DNA of 64,000 nt from AP-15 sp963846635 (GCA_963846635.1 CAWJXM010000004.1:124001-188000); one strand, 5' to 3'. Numbered from the stretch's first letter, positions 25,860-35,992 are shown. Program-made: numbers and translations. The notes: a model not told the origin generated them from the letters alone.

Positions 25860-27314
25860 TCATAGCAGCGCCTTGATATTTTCTAGCACCTCTGCGCTCT
25901 CGGTGTCCAACGCGGCGATTTCGGCGATGATTTCCTCCGGACTTCGGTGCGAGAGTTCCTCGCCACCGTTTGGGTTCTTTACCGAGAGGTCAAAGGTGGT
26001 CTTGTCGATGCCCGCGGCGTCGATGCTCCAGCTCTTCGGCGATTGGACGAAGGTCTGTTGCAGCCTGACGAATTCAGCGAGGTCGGCGTCGTTGAGCGGG
26101 TTGGTTTTGCCGAGATTGCGGCCGGGGTCGAGCTGGTAGAACCAGATGTTGCGCGTCGGGGCACCCTTTTCGAAGAACAGCACGACGGTCTTGACGCCGG
26201 CGCCCTGAAATGTGCCGCCGGGAAGGTCGAGTACGGTGTGCAGGTTACAGCTTTCCAAGAGCAATTTGCGCAAACTGACCGAGGCGTTGTCGGTGTTTGA
26301 CAGGAAGGTGTTCTTGATCACGATGCCACCGCGCCCGCCGGCTTTGAGCATCCGGATAAAGTGCTGCAGAAACAGGAACGCGGTTTCGCCGGTACGGATT
26401 GGAAAATTCTGCTGGACCTCGCGGCGCTCCTTGCCGCCGAACGGCGGATTGGCGAGCACGATGTCAAAGCGGTCTTTCTCCTGAACGTCGGCGAGGTTTT
26501 CGGTCAGGCTGTTGGTGTGGACGATGTTGGGCGCCTCGATGCCGTGCAGGATCATGTTCATGATCGCGATGACATAGGCGAGCGACTTCTTCTCCTTGCC
26601 GTAGAAGGTGCGGGTCTGCAACGTCGCGAGGTCTTTGGTGGTCAGGTTGCCTTGCGATTTCAGGTAATCGAACGATTCGCACAGAAAGCCAGCCGAGCCG
26701 CAGGCCGCGTCATAGATGCGTTCGCCGATCTTGGGCTGGACGACCTGCACAATCGCGCGGATCAGCGGGCGTGGGGTGTAATACTCCCCACCATTGCGCC
26801 CGGCGTTGCCCATGCGCTTGATCTTTTCTTCGTAAAGGGCCGACAGCTCGTGCTTTTCGCTCTGCGAGCGAAAGCGCAATTCATCGATATGGTCGATGAT
26901 CTCGCGGAGGTTGTAGCCGCTGGAGATTTTGTTTCTGATCTCGCCAAAGATTTGCCCGATCTTGTATTCGATCGTGTTCGGCCCGCTGGCCTTTTGCGTA
27001 AACCTGTGCAGGTAGGGGAACAGCCTTTGATCGACGAAGTCGCGCAGATCGTCGCCGGTCTTCGCTTTGTTGTGGTCGAGCTTGCCATCCTTGCCCTTCG
27101 GCGCCGCCCAACTTTCCCAACGATAGGCTTCATCGAGACTGAAGGCGTATTTCTTGCCGTCGAGTGCCGCCTCCATAGCTTTGTCTTGCTCCAGACCGTC
27201 GAGGTATTTGAGGAACAACAACCACGAGGTCTGCTCGGTATAGTCCAGCTCGGTCGTGCAACCGGCTTCTTTCCAGAGCACGTCATCGATGTTTTTGAAA
27301 GCTTGCTCGAACAT
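25860..27314 (-). CDS. hsdM: Type I restriction-modification N6-adenine methyltransferase subunit M
   Basis: 484 aa. N-terminal HsdM helical domain (MFEQAFKNIDDVLW ... LFLKYLDGLEQDKAMEAAL), then the N6_Mtase domain with SAM motif I DAACGSAGFLCESF and the catalytic NPPF in VLANPPFGGKER. Intact. First gene of the hsdM-hsdS-hsdR operon; its last bases overlap the hsdS start (ATGA, 25860-25863). It needs HsdS for target recognition, so with hsdS broken it is probably a silent methyltransferase. Confidence 0.93.
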   Translation of the reverse strand: MFEQAFKNIDDVLWKEAGCTTELDYTEQTSWLLFLKYLDGLEQDKAMEAALDGKKYAFSLDEAYRWESWAAPKGKDGKLDHNKAKTGDDLRDFVDQRLFPYLHRFTQKASGPNTIEYKIGQIFGEIRNKISSGYNLREIIDHIDELRFRSQSEKHELSALYEEKIKRMGNAGRNGGEYYTPRPLIRAIVQVVQPKIGERIYDAACGSAGFLCESFDYLKSQGNLTTKDLATLQTRTFYGKEKKSLAYVIAIMNMILHGIEAPNIVHTNSLTENLADVQEKDRFDIVLANPPFGGKERREVQQNFPIRTGETAFLFLQHFIRMLKAGGRGGIVIKNTFLSNTDNASVSLRKLLLESCNLHTVLDLPGGTFQGAGVKTVVLFFEKGAPTRNIWFYQLDPGRNLGKTNPLNDADLAEFVRLQQTFVQSPKSWSIDAAGIDKTTFDLSVKNPNGGEELSHRSPEEIIAEIAALDTESAEVLENIKALL

Positions 27315-27498
27315 AGCTCTCTGACAGAGACAGGAAAATAGTTGCTGTAAGGTAAACTCCTGCTAACTCCAATTCAACGCAAGGTCGCGCCGCGGGGTGC
27401 GGGCCTGTCTTGACGGGCATCCGGGAATGACAATGCCCGTGCGATCCGATTTCTTCACGCGCGCCTGCGCCGGGACGGCAGGGATGGAGGGAAGCTCG

Positions 27499-28450
27499 CT
27501 ATTGGGCGGTGAAGGCGGCGATGGCCTCGGGGATCGCTGTCGGGGTTGGCTGGCGCCATGATATGGGCGCCGGCGATGCCGGGGATCGTTGCCAATTCGT
27601 CCAACAGCTCGGCGCAGATCTTGATGCCTTCGCGGCGCGGGTCGGCGGCGTGGTCGAGGCGCTCGATCAGGGTGTCGGGGATGATCGTGCCGTAGAGCCG
27701 CTCGCGCATCCAACGCGCCGAGCGCGCCGAGGCCAAGGGTGCGATCCCGATCAGCACCTTCAGCCGGCCCGATAATCCCAGCTCATCCAATCGCTGGGTC
27801 CAGCGCCGCACGACGCCCAAATCCATGCAGAATTGGGTCTGCAGAAACCGGGCGCCGGCATCGGCCTTGGCGACGAGATCCTTCGGGAACCACCCGGCCG
27901 GCGGGTCGAATGGCAAGGCGGCGGCGCCGAGGAAAAGTGCGGTCGGTCCGCTGACAAGCGCGCCGGAGGCGAGCCGGCGCTCGTGCGAGAGCCGGTGTGC
28001 CAGCGCCAGCAACCCTGTCGAATCGAGATCGAAGACCGGTTTTGCGTCGGGCTGATCGCCGGCTTTGGGGTCATCCCCGGTGATGACTAACAGATTGCGA
28101 ATGCCGAACGCCAAGGCACCCAGCAGATCGGATTGCAATGCCAGGCGATTGCGGTCGCGGCAGGTCATCTGCAGGATCGGCTCGACACCGTTCTCGATCA
28201 GGATGCGAGCGGCGGCGAGACTCGAAAGGTGGGCTCTGGCTCCGGCGCCGTCGGTTACGTTGACCGCGGTCGCCAGACCCTTGAGCGGTGCCGCGCGCTT
28301 GACGACCTCTTGCGCGTCGCTCGACACCGGCGGCACCAGCTCGGCGGTGATCGTAAAGCGGCCGCTCTGCAGCCGGCGCGCCAGCTCGCTCGTACCCCCC
28401 GCATTCCCCGCTGCCAGCGTCGCCATCGTCACAGTCCGGCCGGTCGTCAT
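27499..28450 (-). CDS. Methylenetetrahydrofolate reductase family (MetF-like), frameshifted at the 3' end
   Basis: TIM-barrel flavoprotein family that reduces 5,10-methylene-THF to 5-methyl-THF, feeding methionine synthesis. Family elements: FTITAELVPPVSSDAQEV, VNVTDGAGARAHLS, PILQMTCRDRNRLALQSDLLG, NLLVITGDDP. The open frame runs to 27455 with a tail (DPRGHRRLHRP) unlike the family. Removing one C from the CCCC run (plus-strand GGGG at 27542-27545) restores ANPTAIPEAIAAFTAQ and a stop at 27499-27501, total 317 codons. The C-terminal regulatory domain of eukaryotic MTHFR is absent, as expected in bacteria. The start overlaps a preceding stop as TAATG. Confidence 0.82.
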
Positions 28451-28912
28451 TACCTGGCGTCGAGCAGGCCGCGGATCGTGGCGAGGCCGTCGATCGTGCG
28501 CGGGTTGGTGTGGGGCCGGCGGTCGTGCATCAAAGTTTCGTCAATGATGTTGGTATGATGATAACACCGCGTTGCTGATCCGTCGGCACAACAGTTCTGT
28601 CAGAGCACGGGCGAAGCTCGACGAGCCGGTCAATTTCGGCTGTCTGATTCCTCCAGAAGTAGGGTCAATGACGTCAAAATCACGTCAAACATGTATTGAC
28701 CTAACAGTGTTGCTAGCTGATTGATTTAGCTTCCGCCACAATTATGCAACTGACAGGCGCATTCAACCCGACAGCAAGGAGCACAGCATAAACAGCATAA
28801 GAAGATCAGCAGCGGTTTTTATAACTCTACATGCCGGTAACCTTAATAGCAGCGTTAGAAAGCCGCGATTGATACGCGTGAACCAGAACAGAACCGCTTT
28901 GGGAGGCTCGGT
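28451..28912. other. Intergenic region with a possible gene remnant at its left edge
   Basis: Immediately upstream of metF on the minus strand, an open stretch of about 30 codons (DETLMHDRRPHTNPRTIDGL...GLLDAR) ends in a TAA that overlaps the metF ATG. No start or family is evident, so it may be the 3' relic of an upstream partner. The remainder (about 28560-28912) is more AT-rich, with two close copies of ACGTCAAA (28670-28690), and probably includes the promoter of the exported-protein gene. No confident -35/-10 pair. Confidence 0.45.
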
Positions 28913-30385
28913 ATGAAAACCACACAAAGGCTGAGAGTCACTGGCTTCGCAGTGTTATGCGGGCTCGTGTTCACCGCCACGAGGCTATTTGCACAGGAAG
29001 CCGCGCCGTCGCCGACAGCCCCGGTGCCGGCCGACAGCGTGCCATTGGCCGACCCGACACCGGGTTTCGAGCTTGCGAAGCCCCCGCCCGGCGACGGGAC
29101 ACAGATCATTCGTCAAAGCTTCGACGGGATCAGTTTTCTCGGTTCGAATTGCGGCTGCTTGCCACCCGACACCAATGCCGCGGTCGGCAACGGCTTTGTG
29201 GTCGAGACGGTCAACGTGCAAATCCGCGTATTTGACAAGGCCTCGGGGGCACTTCTGCTCGACGAACCTCTGGCAACATTTTTCGGGGCGTCCTCGGGCG
29301 GTGATGTCTACGTGGTGTACGACGACACCGCGGACCGCTGGTACGTTTCGGCCTTCGACAGCAACGACAGCGGGCTGTTCCTGGCGGTGTCGCTTGACGG
29401 TAACCCGCTCGATGGCTTTCTGCCGACCTACCACCTCGCAAACCTCGGCTTCCCGGATTACCCGAAGCCCGGTTTCAACAAGGATGCGATTTTCATCTCT
29501 TACAACAACTTCGGCCCCGGCGGCGGCACCGCTGCGACGATCGCCACGATCGACAAGCAAGCCGCCTTATTGGGGACCCTGACCTATTTCGTCTCGCATC
29601 CGGAGTTTCAGTTTCGGGCGATGCCGCCGGCGCAAATGCACATGGCGCAGAACGGCGACGGGGCAGGTGGGGACCGGCATGCGCCCGCCGGTGTGGAGTG
29701 GTTCGTCTCGACAGACGGCAATGATGTCAGCGGCACGACCATCCGCGTCACGCAGATGACCAATTATCTCAGCAACTCGCCGAACTTCACCTACACATCG
29801 CTGCCCGTGACCGCGTATCGAAACGCCAGTAGAGCCGATCAGCCCGGGGGCACGATTACGACTTTCCCGAACACAACCACCACACAAGTCCAGTTTCACA
29901 ACGGGCAGCTGGTAACGGCAATGGCCTCCGCTACCGCAACAGACGGGTTTCTCTATCCCAAAGGACGGATCTACCAGATCGACGTGTCGCGCGGTACACC
30001 CACCCTGCTCTCGGAACGTCTCATCGATCCCGGCAACGGGGTGGCCGTGCAGATGCCGTCGGTGGATGAGGACAGCCAGGGCAATCTGGGTCTCACTTGG
30101 ATGGAGTCCTCGAAGAGCGAATACTTGACGATGTGGATTGCCACGCTAGACCGGTTCGGCAAACTCGTCCCGGTGGTGGCCGCTCCCGGCGGCGGCTTTT
30201 TCTCCGCCAATTTCCGGATCGGCGATTATAGCACGACGGTACTCGACTTGACCGATGACAAAGAGGACGTGTTCTGGTCCGCAAACGAATATATCGGAGA
30301 CGGCGGCAACATCAACATCTGGCGTACGCATATCACTTCTTTTACCGCATCTAATCAATCGGTCTCATCGAACAGCGGACAGTAA
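28913..30385 (+). CDS. Exported protein, unknown function (possible beta-propeller)
   Basis: 490 aa. Clear Sec signal peptide: MKTTQRLRVTGFAVLCGLVF then a hydrophobic run ending RLFAQ-EAA, with cleavage likely after Ala-Gln. A Pro/Ala linker follows, then a Gly/Asp/Asn-rich region with repeated patterns such as DDTADRWYVSAFDSND, MPSVDEDSQGNLGLTW and NFRIGDYSTT, as in secreted beta-propeller or sialidase-like proteins. GSNCGCLPPDTNAAVG carries a CxC. GGGAGG (28900-28905) sits before the ATG. Lower GC and more Asn/Thr than its neighbours suggest acquisition. No enzyme family recognised. Confidence 0.7.
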   Translation: MKTTQRLRVTGFAVLCGLVFTATRLFAQEAAPSPTAPVPADSVPLADPTPGFELAKPPPGDGTQIIRQSFDGISFLGSNCGCLPPDTNAAVGNGFVVETVNVQIRVFDKASGALLLDEPLATFFGASSGGDVYVVYDDTADRWYVSAFDSNDSGLFLAVSLDGNPLDGFLPTYHLANLGFPDYPKPGFNKDAIFISYNNFGPGGGTAATIATIDKQAALLGTLTYFVSHPEFQFRAMPPAQMHMAQNGDGAGGDRHAPAGVEWFVSTDGNDVSGTTIRVTQMTNYLSNSPNFTYTSLPVTAYRNASRADQPGGTITTFPNTTTTQVQFHNGQLVTAMASATATDGFLYPKGRIYQIDVSRGTPTLLSERLIDPGNGVAVQMPSVDEDSQGNLGLTWMESSKSEYLTMWIATLDRFGKLVPVVAAPGGGFFSANFRIGDYSTTVLDLTDDKEDVFWSANEYIGDGGNINIWRTHITSFTASNQSVSSNSGQ

Positions 30386-30656
30386 CGATACCCAAATCAG
30401 CCGCTAAGACCCGGACGAGCTGTTCCCTCGGCCGGGATGCGCCCGCAGGCCGAGTAGCATTGGGCTGATCCCGCCACGCCGCCATCGCGCGGGGTCTGCG
30501 ACTGACGGCCATATGCGATACGTTCTCGCCAAGAGAAGTGAGCATGGCGAGCGAAATGACGTTTATTCGGCGGGCGTATGACTGAGTATCGACGTAAGAT
30601 TGATAATCAAAAGCGAATTATGCAGCGTTGCTATTTGTGCTCGCTGGGGTTTTCCA

Positions 30657-30800
30657 ATGGTAAAATTTGTTTTCGCACTCGCGTTTCTGTTAGTGTTCAC
30701 GATAACCGAGAAGGCGTCGGCGGCTCCTTCATTTTGCGTTATGGGTGATGACGGGGTGCCAATCTGTTTCGATGACGTTTACTTTGATGGCCCCGCCTGA
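30657..30800 (+). CDS. Very small secreted peptide
   Basis: 47 aa from the ATG at 30657: MVKFVFALAFLLVFTITEKA then SAAP, a textbook signal peptide with an Ala-x-Ala-type cleavage site. This leaves a mature acidic peptide of about 24 residues, SFCVMGDDGVPICFDDVYFD..., with two Cys eight residues apart that could form a disulfide. The frame is open from 30600 but the signal peptide fixes the start. Weak GGGG ribosome site. No family recognised. Confidence 0.5.
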   Translation: MVKFVFALAFLLVFTITEKASAAPSFCVMGDDGVPICFDDVYFDGPA

Positions 30801-30979
30801 TCGCAAACTGCCGACTGCGGTCGACCGCAGTCCCCGCCCGGTCCTTGCAGCTGATCGCCGGCAATAGTGAAAAAGCAAGGCTTCAGCTGAAGAGCTATCC
30901 TGCCACGGGGCGGTGTGACCAGGCTTTGCGGCTGGAGCAGTTGCCGAGCGAATCTACGCGAGCTTTGGGATCGGGGCGG

Positions 30980-31417
30980 TCAGGTGCGGCGTTCCCAGCC
31001 GGCGGCGGTCTGCTGCCAATAGGTCAGCTCGTGCCCGGCCTCGCGGATGCGGCGCCAGCGCTCGCGCGCCGCCGCAACGGCGCTTTCGTCATTGCCGTCG
31101 AAGATGTCGGCGCAGCGCGAAAACGATGATAAATCGCCGGCCTCGACCCCGTCGAGCAGCACCAGCATCGTCGCCCGGTTCGGGTTTTCGTCGCGGTCGG
31201 TCAACCAGATCGGCTGCGCTGCGGCATTGCCGTCGCGCGCCGAACCGTGCGGCAAAAAGCTCGCCTGGTCATAGATCCACAACAAGGCGTCGAGCTGCGC
31301 CACCCGCTCGGCCGAACCGGCGCGCACGACAATCACAAAGCCCTGCTCCCGCGCCCGCTCGAGCAGCTTTGGCAAGGCTCGTTCGAGCGGCGTCGACAGC
31401 AGATGATAAAAACCCAC
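30980..31417 (-). CDS. holC: DNA polymerase III subunit chi
   Basis: 145 aa, normal for alphaproteobacterial HolC. Recognisable by MGFYHLLSTPLERALPKLLERA, FVIVVRAGSAERVAQLDALLW, SFLPHGSA and PIWLTDRDENPN, with LVLLDG and a closing RERWRRIREAGHELTYWQQ. It links the clamp-loader psi/tau assembly to SSB at the replication fork. It lies directly downstream of pepA, the common alphaproteobacterial arrangement. Confidence 0.93.
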   Translation of the reverse strand: MGFYHLLSTPLERALPKLLERAREQGFVIVVRAGSAERVAQLDALLWIYDQASFLPHGSARDGNAAAQPIWLTDRDENPNRATMLVLLDGVEAGDLSSFSRCADIFDGNDESAVAAARERWRRIREAGHELTYWQQTAAGWERRT

Positions 31418-31432
31418 CCCTGTCGGAATGGC

Positions 31433-32951
31433 CTACTCCCTTCTCGTAATAAGTGGCGACAAAGCGATCGAGCAGCCGCACGCCAAACGCCGTCGCCCCC
31501 TTGGGCACGGTCGGCGCATCCTTGCTCGACCACGCCATGCCGGCGATGTCGAGATGGGCCCACGGCAAATTGTTGACAAAGCGCTGCAGAAATTGCGCCG
31601 CGGTGATGCTGCCCGCGGCCCGGCCGCCGCCGATATTCTTGACGTCGGCCGCATCGCTGTCGATGTCGCGGTCATAGGCCTCGGCGAGCGGCATGCGCCA
31701 CACGTCCTCGCCAACCGCCTTGCCGGCTTCGATCAGGCGAGCGGCGAATTGCTCGTCATTGGCATAGAGCCCGGCATGATGATGGCCGAGTGCGACGACG
31801 ATGGCGCCGGTCAAGGTCGCAAGATCGATCATGAATTGCGGCTTGAACCGATCCTGGCAGTACCACATCGCATCCGCCAGAACGAGGCGGCCTTCGGCAT
31901 CGGTATTCAACACCTCGATCGTCTGACCCGACATCGAGGTCACGATATCGCCGGGCCGCTGTGCCGTGCCGGACGGCATGTTCTCGACGAGACCGACGAC
32001 CCCGACCGCGTTGACCTTGGCTTTGCGTGCCGCCAACAGCCGCATCAGGCCGATCACCACGGCCGAGCCGGCCATGTCCCATTTCATCTCGCCCATGCCG
32101 GCGGCCGGCTTGATCGAGATGCCGCCGGTATCAAAGGTCACCCCCTTGCCGATAAAGGCGAGCGGTGCTGCTTGCTGATCGCCGGCTCCGGCGCCGCGCC
32201 ATTGCATGACAACGAGCCGCGGCGGGCGGGCGCTGCCCTGGGCGACGCCAAGCAGCGCTCCCATGCCCAATTCGCGCATTGCCGGCTCGTCGAGCACTTC
32301 GACCTCGACGCCGAACTGTTCGAGCGTGCGAGCCTCGGCCGCCAGGGTCTCGGGATAAATCACATTGCCCGGCTCAGACACGAGATCGCGGGTAAAACCG
32401 ATCGCCGCGACCGCCTTTTCGAGCGGGTTGTAAGCCCGCTGTGCTTCGCCTGGGGCATCGGTCATGATCGTCAGCTGCGCCAAAGAGGGCTTTTTTTCAG
32501 GCTTCTCTCTGGTTTTGTAGCGGTCGAAGCGATAGGAGCGCAGCTGCGCCCCAAAGGCGACCGCGGCGGCTGCATCCGCGGCGGCGGCCGGCACCCCTTC
32601 CGCCCGGTCGACGGCAATCGTTACCTCGCTCTCGCCGGCGCCGTTCAGATGAGCGGCGACCGCCCCGCCCAGCTCTTCAAAGATCCGTACATTCGCCTGC
32701 TCGGGCTTGCCGAGACCGGCCAGAACGATGCGGCTCAGCGGCAGCCGGGCGGGCGCGACAATCGGCAGCAATTCGCCTTTTTTGCCATTGAAGCGCGCCG
32801 CACCGGCGAGCGCCCGGGTGATCGCCCCGTCTGTTGCCTCGTCGAGCCGGCGCACCGCGGCGCTCGGCACGCGGTCTTCCCAGATACCGGCAATGACAGC
32901 GCCGGAGCGGGGCAATTCCGGCTCAGCAAAGCGAATTTTCATCACAATCAC
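31433..32951 (-). CDS. pepA: Leucyl aminopeptidase (M17), frameshift at the last codons
   Basis: M17 cytosolic aminopeptidase with two catalytic metals: KGVTFDTGGISIKPAAGMGEMK (Lys and Asp ligands), DMAGSA and the signature NTDAEGRLVLAD. The open frame actually continues to 31269, giving 560 aa and running through holC in another frame after RFVATYYEK. Dropping one A from GAGAAGGGAGTAG gives YYERE-stop at 31433, total 506 codons, the normal family length with a 15-base gap to holC. I take the short form as the real gene; the extension is an indel artefact or a recent stop loss. Confidence 0.9.
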
Positions 32952-33104
32952 CTCGAACGATCGCCGCGCGCGGAGAGGAGTGGCCCGCGGCAGGCGGCTA
33001 CATTTGCATTACATATATTTGGCCGTGCCGATGAGCGCCAGAGCGGGTTCATCAATAGCACGCCGGCGCCTGCTGCCGCGGCGGCACTATCCGTTGCTCT
33101 ACGT

Positions 33105-34731
33105 CTACCCGAAACGCGAACTCGGGGTCAGCGACCATGGATCGATCGCCGGGCGGGGCAAAAGGACGGCACTCGTCGCATGGTCTGGTGTGGCGAGATA
33201 GAGCTTATAGGATTGGATGACGACGCCGTTTTTCTTCCGGTCCGCTGTCCCGATCTGCTCGGCCGCCGGCCAGATCGGCGTCGCATGGTCCTCGGGCACG
33301 ACCAGAATGCCCTTTATGCCGTCAACCTTGGGCGCCGGCAGGTCGAAGCTGGCCCAGCGTGGGCCGATCGCGACAACCGGCACGTCTGGCGGCAGCGCGC
33401 GGGCTAATTCGGCGGCGACACCGTAATTGTCTGCTGCGACAAAGCTGGCACCGGTGCCGCGACGCGCCGTTTCGACCGCTGCGGCAAGACCAGGCCAACC
33501 ATCCAGCTGCAAGGCGATCGGATCGCGTTTGGCCGGCAGCGGCAGCGGCGCAAAGATCGCCTGCGCATAGACCGCACCGGTCATCACGAGGCCGAGCGCA
33601 ATCGCCGGCAGGCGCAAACGCTGCCAGATCCGGCCGCTAAGGCCCGCTGCCGCAACGGCGGCGGCCGGATAGCAGACGGCCGGCCAATTCGGCTGAACCC
33701 GATCGCCGATCGCATGCTCAAGAAACATCAGCGCCGGCACGATCCCGAGAAGTGCGAGGAGGCTGCACGCCGGATCGCGGTATCGCCAAGCCCGTCGCGC
33801 GGCGCGGGCTGTTCCCGCGATAAAGAACAAGAAAATGAGTGGCGTGGCGATAGCGATCTGGCCGGCGAAGAGTTCGAGCAGATATTGTGGTGCCCGCTGC
33901 GGTGACCAGTCGGCGGCCGCGGCTCCCTTGCCGCAAAAAACTGACCCAGTCATGACCGGCATTCCACCACAACACCGGTATCAGCGTGAGCAGCGCCACG
34001 GCGGCGGCGGCATAGGGCTCGCCGCGGCGTATCCACACTCGTCCCGCCAGCACCAGCCACAGCCCGAGACCGAGAACGGGTAGGGCGGCGGTGTACTTGC
34101 TCGCAATGGCGAGCCCGGCGAACAGACCCACCGCGAGCCACCAGGCACTCGAACCGCCGGCGATGATGCGCGCCATCGCCCACAGACAGAGTGTCCAAAA
34201 CAGCAATAGCGGCGAATCGGGGGTGACGATGATCGCGCCGACACCGACCGCGAGTGTCGCATTCAGCAGCGACGCCGCGATGATCCCGGCGCTGCGGCCG
34301 GGCAGCAAGCGTTCCGCGGCATCCCACAGCAGGAACGAACCAAGCGCCGCAGAAAGCGGTCCGAGAAGGCGGATCCCGAGCGCGGTGTCACCGACAGCCC
34401 ATGTCCCGGCCCGGATCCACAGCGCGATCATCGGGGGATGGTCGATATACCCGGGCGCCAAGGCGCGCGACCACACCCAATAATAAGCCTCGTCGGGCGC
34501 CAGCGGCAGTGCTGCGGCGAGCGCCAGCCGCAACATCGTCAGGAGTGCCAGCGCAAGGACCGGCGAGGCAATCCGCCATCCGGGACCGATACCGGCCCGG
34601 ATAGGGCGAGCGCGAGCGGCGCCGGCGGGGATCGGCGATTCGATTTCATAGAGCGCGCGTCGCGCCGAGACTCCGAACTTTAAGGGCGTTTTCAGCTGGA
34701 TCTCTTCCGCCGGGAGACTGATTGACAGCAC
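33105..34731 (-). CDS. Glycosyltransferase family 39 (ArnT/PMT-like) membrane protein, frameshifted
   Basis: Read in two frames: 34731 to about 33930 and then to 33105. The first half has the GT39 hallmark ALPLAPDEAYYWVWSRAL with the catalytic-type Asp-Glu in the first periplasmic loop, followed by IDHPPMIALWIRAGT, and many membrane segments. The second half continues with LLELFAGQIAIATPLIFLFF and a soluble C-terminal domain. Removing one G from the GGG at plus-strand 33925-33927 fuses SFLRQG to AAAADWSPQR and gives 542 codons. Such enzymes move sugars from polyprenyl phosphate to lipid A, proteins or glycans. Either a pseudogene or an assembly indel. Confidence 0.8.
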
Positions 34732-34870
34732 AAATTATCGCCGACCGGCTCGAGGCAAACGAATTTTTCACCCGCGTGGGTGGCGGCGAACCGTCACCTC
34801 TGTTGGCCGGTCACGCGGGCACGCATGCCTCTGGCCGGCCGCCGGCCGCCCGCTCTATGATCCGCGGTCG

Positions 34871-35992
34871 ATGACCGGCCTCACCCGCTACATCTTAAGA
34901 CAATGCTTCGGCATCATGATCTTCGTTACCGCCGCATTGAGCGCTGCAGTTTGGCTCGCCCAGTCACTTCCGCTGATTGATCTGATCGTCAATCGCGGGC
35001 TGTCGCTCGATCTGTTCCTTTACCTGGCGGTGCTGATTTTGCCGCGGTTTATCGACATCGTGCTGCCGATCGGCCTGTTTATCGCGGTGCTGATGACATT
35101 TAATCGACTGACCAGCGAAAGCGAGATCATCGTGATGCGGGCGGCGGGATTGGGTCCGATGCGGCTGGCCCGGCCGGTCCTGATTCTTGCTGCAATCGCC
35201 TTTGCCATTTTGATGAGCTTCTCGCTCTATTTCCTTCCGGTGACGAGCCAAGCCTTCAAGGATCTGCAATTTGAAATCCGCAACCGGTTTGTCTCAAGCC
35301 TGATCCAGGAAGGAACATTCACAACGGTTTCGGACAAGCTCACGCTCTATATCCGCAATCGTGATGCCAATGGCGATGCTGTAGGGTTGCTGATCAACGA
35401 CAACCGCGATCCGCTGAAACCGGTCACAATCCTTGCCGAGCGGGCCGCTTTTGTCGACACACCGGCCGGTTCGCGGATCGTCATGGTGAACGGCAGCCGG
35501 CAGCAATTCGACCCGCAATCCCGCAAGCTTTCGGTCCTGACCTTCGAACGCTACACGCTCGACCTCGGCAGCCTGCAAGACGCGCCGGTCGTGCGGTTTC
35601 GCGGGGCCGAGGAGCGATTCCTCGGCGAGCTGATGTTTCCGTCGACCCACGACCAGGTGATCCGGCGAAGCTTTATCATGGAGGCGCATCAACGATTGTT
35701 GATCCCGCTTTCGGTACTCAGTTTTTCGATCATCCCGCTCGCCTGTCTGCTCCCCGGCGAATTCAGCCGGCGGGGCCAGGCCAAACGCGTTATGGTGGCG
35801 ATCGGCGCGGCCTTTCTCTTTCAGATCTCGAGCCTCGGCGTCAACGATCTCGCAGCCCGATTCCAACAGGCAATTCCGCTGATGTATGTAGCTGACCTAT
35901 TTCCGTTTGTGATTGGCGTGATGATCCTGATGCATCGCGGGATTCGCCTTGGCGTGCGCTGGCCGGTTCACGCCACGGCCCGTGCGAGCTGA
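34871..35992 (+). CDS. lptF: LPS export ABC transporter permease LptF
   Basis: 373 aa YjgP/YjgQ family. MTGLTRYILRQCFGIMIFVT starts TM1; three N-terminal helices, a periplasmic beta-jellyroll (about residues 125-265), then three C-terminal helices. LTSESEIIVMRAAGLGPMRL is the cytoplasmic coupling region that contacts LptB. It acts with LptG and LptB2 to extract LPS from the inner membrane and push it to LptC. It starts a plus-strand block lptF-lptG-lptD-surA-pdxA-rsmA. Confidence 0.92.
   Translation: MTGLTRYILRQCFGIMIFVTAALSAAVWLAQSLPLIDLIVNRGLSLDLFLYLAVLILPRFIDIVLPIGLFIAVLMTFNRLTSESEIIVMRAAGLGPMRLARPVLILAAIAFAILMSFSLYFLPVTSQAFKDLQFEIRNRFVSSLIQEGTFTTVSDKLTLYIRNRDANGDAVGLLINDNRDPLKPVTILAERAAFVDTPAGSRIVMVNGSRQQFDPQSRKLSVLTFERYTLDLGSLQDAPVVRFRGAEERFLGELMFPSTHDQVIRRSFIMEAHQRLLIPLSVLSFSIIPLACLLPGEFSRRGQAKRVMVAIGAAFLFQISSLGVNDLAARFQQAIPLMYVADLFPFVIGVMILMHRGIRLGVRWPVHATARAS

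Larger units (their letters stand above)
23727..25863 (-). pseudogene. hsdS: Type I specificity subunit hsdS, broken by IS insertion and frameshift
   Basis: It begins at 25863 (MKKGWQRKQIGDLCDVVAG), overlapping the hsdM stop by 4 bases. One base is missing near 25715: the frame leaves after APTTWTTQ and the expected VTKIAKEGDILMSVRAPVG resumes in the next frame. The second target-recognition half reads well to LVSAIGLLR, where an IS (23834-24774) interrupts. The end of the gene is beyond it: RQETQHLEAVYDRKL ... LLHQAFTGQL, stopping at 23727-23729. Removing the IS and one TCA and restoring the lost base gives exactly 398 codons, a normal HsdS length. Two independent lesions suggest relaxed selection, or one lesion plus a sequencing error. 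Confidence 0.9.

Noticed and set aside
26361..27341. 326-codon plus-strand ORF
   Set aside because: Antisense to hsdM, which has intact methyltransferase motifs.
31269..31432. Extra 55 residues at the PepA C-terminus
   Set aside because: Reads through holC in another frame; a one-base change restores the family length.
31428..33407. 659-codon plus-strand ORF
   Set aside because: Antisense to pepA and the end of the GT39 gene; Arg/His-rich shadow translation typical of high-GC DNA, with no domain.
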